DNA from: a bacterium
GTDB taxonomy: Bacteria; Bacteroidota; Bacteroidia; Cytophagales; Cyclobacteriaceae
Direction: 5' to 3'
DNA: 64,000 nt
NCBI GenBank assembly: GCA_024743255.1
Contig: JANSWY010000018.1
Coordinates: 1-64,000 of the forward strand
Shown: positions 63,911 to 64,000 of the stretch, piece after piece
Layout: each line of letters starts with the position of its first letter
Position numbering within the stretch: position 1 is the first letter of the stretch
The notes under the pieces: model-generated
Told to the model about the DNA's origin: nothing
The model's input: only the letters and a program-made list of their open reading frames with translations
The model's database searches: none
Made by a program: the position numbers and the translations under genes

Positions 63911-63936
63911 ATTCAAACCTGTGTAGAAGTTTGAAT
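63911..63936. promoter_or_regulatory. Inverted repeat ATTCAAAC / GTTTGAAT upstream of the barrel gene
   Basis: Two 8-base arms separated by 10 bases, 28 bases before the ATG at 63883; a possible operator. A related TTTCAAATGAAGTTTGA stretch follows at about 63942-63958. Confidence 0.3.
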
Positions 63937-64000
63937 TATCATTTCAAATGAAGTTTGATTTCCCTTTCCCTATTTCACTTTAACCTATTAATTGTTCCTT

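Noticed and set aside
1-64000. CRISPR array, insertion sequence, prophage, rRNA operon
   Set aside because: No regularly spaced repeats, transposase, integrase, phage structural gene or rRNA sequence was seen.

Overview
The window is a chromosomal segment of a member of the Bacteroidota, most likely a marine-type Cytophagales lineage (Fulvivirga/Reichenbachiella/Marivirga-like; the genus is inference). The evidence is: two proteins with C-terminal type IX secretion (Por) sorting domains; a one-protein hybrid two-component system with Y_Y_Y and AraC domains; the parA-parB-DUF5683-dapB-lepB gene order; GSCFA, DUF1684 and DUF5683 families; low GC; and promoters of the Bacteroidota type (TAnnTTTG at -7, in some cases with TTG about 19 bases upstream). 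No phage, insertion sequence, CRISPR array or rRNA operon was seen. This is ordinary housekeeping chromosome with some lineage-specific genes.

Layout. 1-6.5 kb: the 5' part of hisS (cut by the window edge), divergent from a Lys/Ala-rich histone-H1-like protein; a YdcF protein abutting a TerB/ABCG-type fusion transporter; a lipoprotein; a small conserved-looking protein. 6.5-12.5 kb: glutamate synthase gltB-gltD. 12.9-15.1 kb: a single-domain response regulator, two small secreted proteins that look like paralogs (one only 59 aa), a CAU-anticodon tRNA and a HAD phosphatase. 15.2-23.5 kb: a site-2 protease facing a five-gene minus-strand run mrp - nifU-like - M43 metalloprotease with T9SS tail - PASTA protein - T9SS protein. 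23.6-28.2 kb: dnaG-ribBA-unknown-surE operon, followed by a 1313-residue hybrid sensor/regulator (28.4-32.3 kb). 32.4-34.7 kb: DUF1684, a DUF6048-like protein and a lipoprotein. 34.7-43.3 kb: tightly packed GSCFA - YyaL-like - priA and S41 protease - helical secreted protein. 43.4-45.5 kb: rpsF-rpsR-rplI and a coiled-coil membrane protein. 45.6-49.4 kb: methyltransferases, a phosphodiester glycosidase, apaG and ung. 49.5-54.0 kb: a four-gene overlapping operon of SLC13 transporter, cyclic-nucleotide-domain histidine kinase, response regulator and outer-membrane porin. 54-62.3 kb: lepB, dapB, DUF5683, parB and parA, then yidC and pyrG. 62.3-64 kb: a repeat-rich spacer and an outer-membrane protein.

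Most notable points: (1) the primase DnaG has lost all four zinc ligands of its CHC2 finger at exactly spaced positions while keeping the surrounding residues; (2) upstream of parA there is a compact cluster of DnaA-box-like 9-mers in AT-rich sequence, a candidate replication origin or DnaA-controlled promoter; (3) the SLC13/kinase/regulator/porin operon looks like a self-contained sense-and-import module; (4) a TerB-like domain is fused to an ABCG transporter; (5) the Mrp-family ATPase lacks the usual C-terminal CxxC. No clearly new defence or mobile system was found.

All functions are assigned by reading protein sequences by eye and from family knowledge; no database search was run. Start codons were adjusted where a longer frame began with TTG/GTG or ran into a neighbour.
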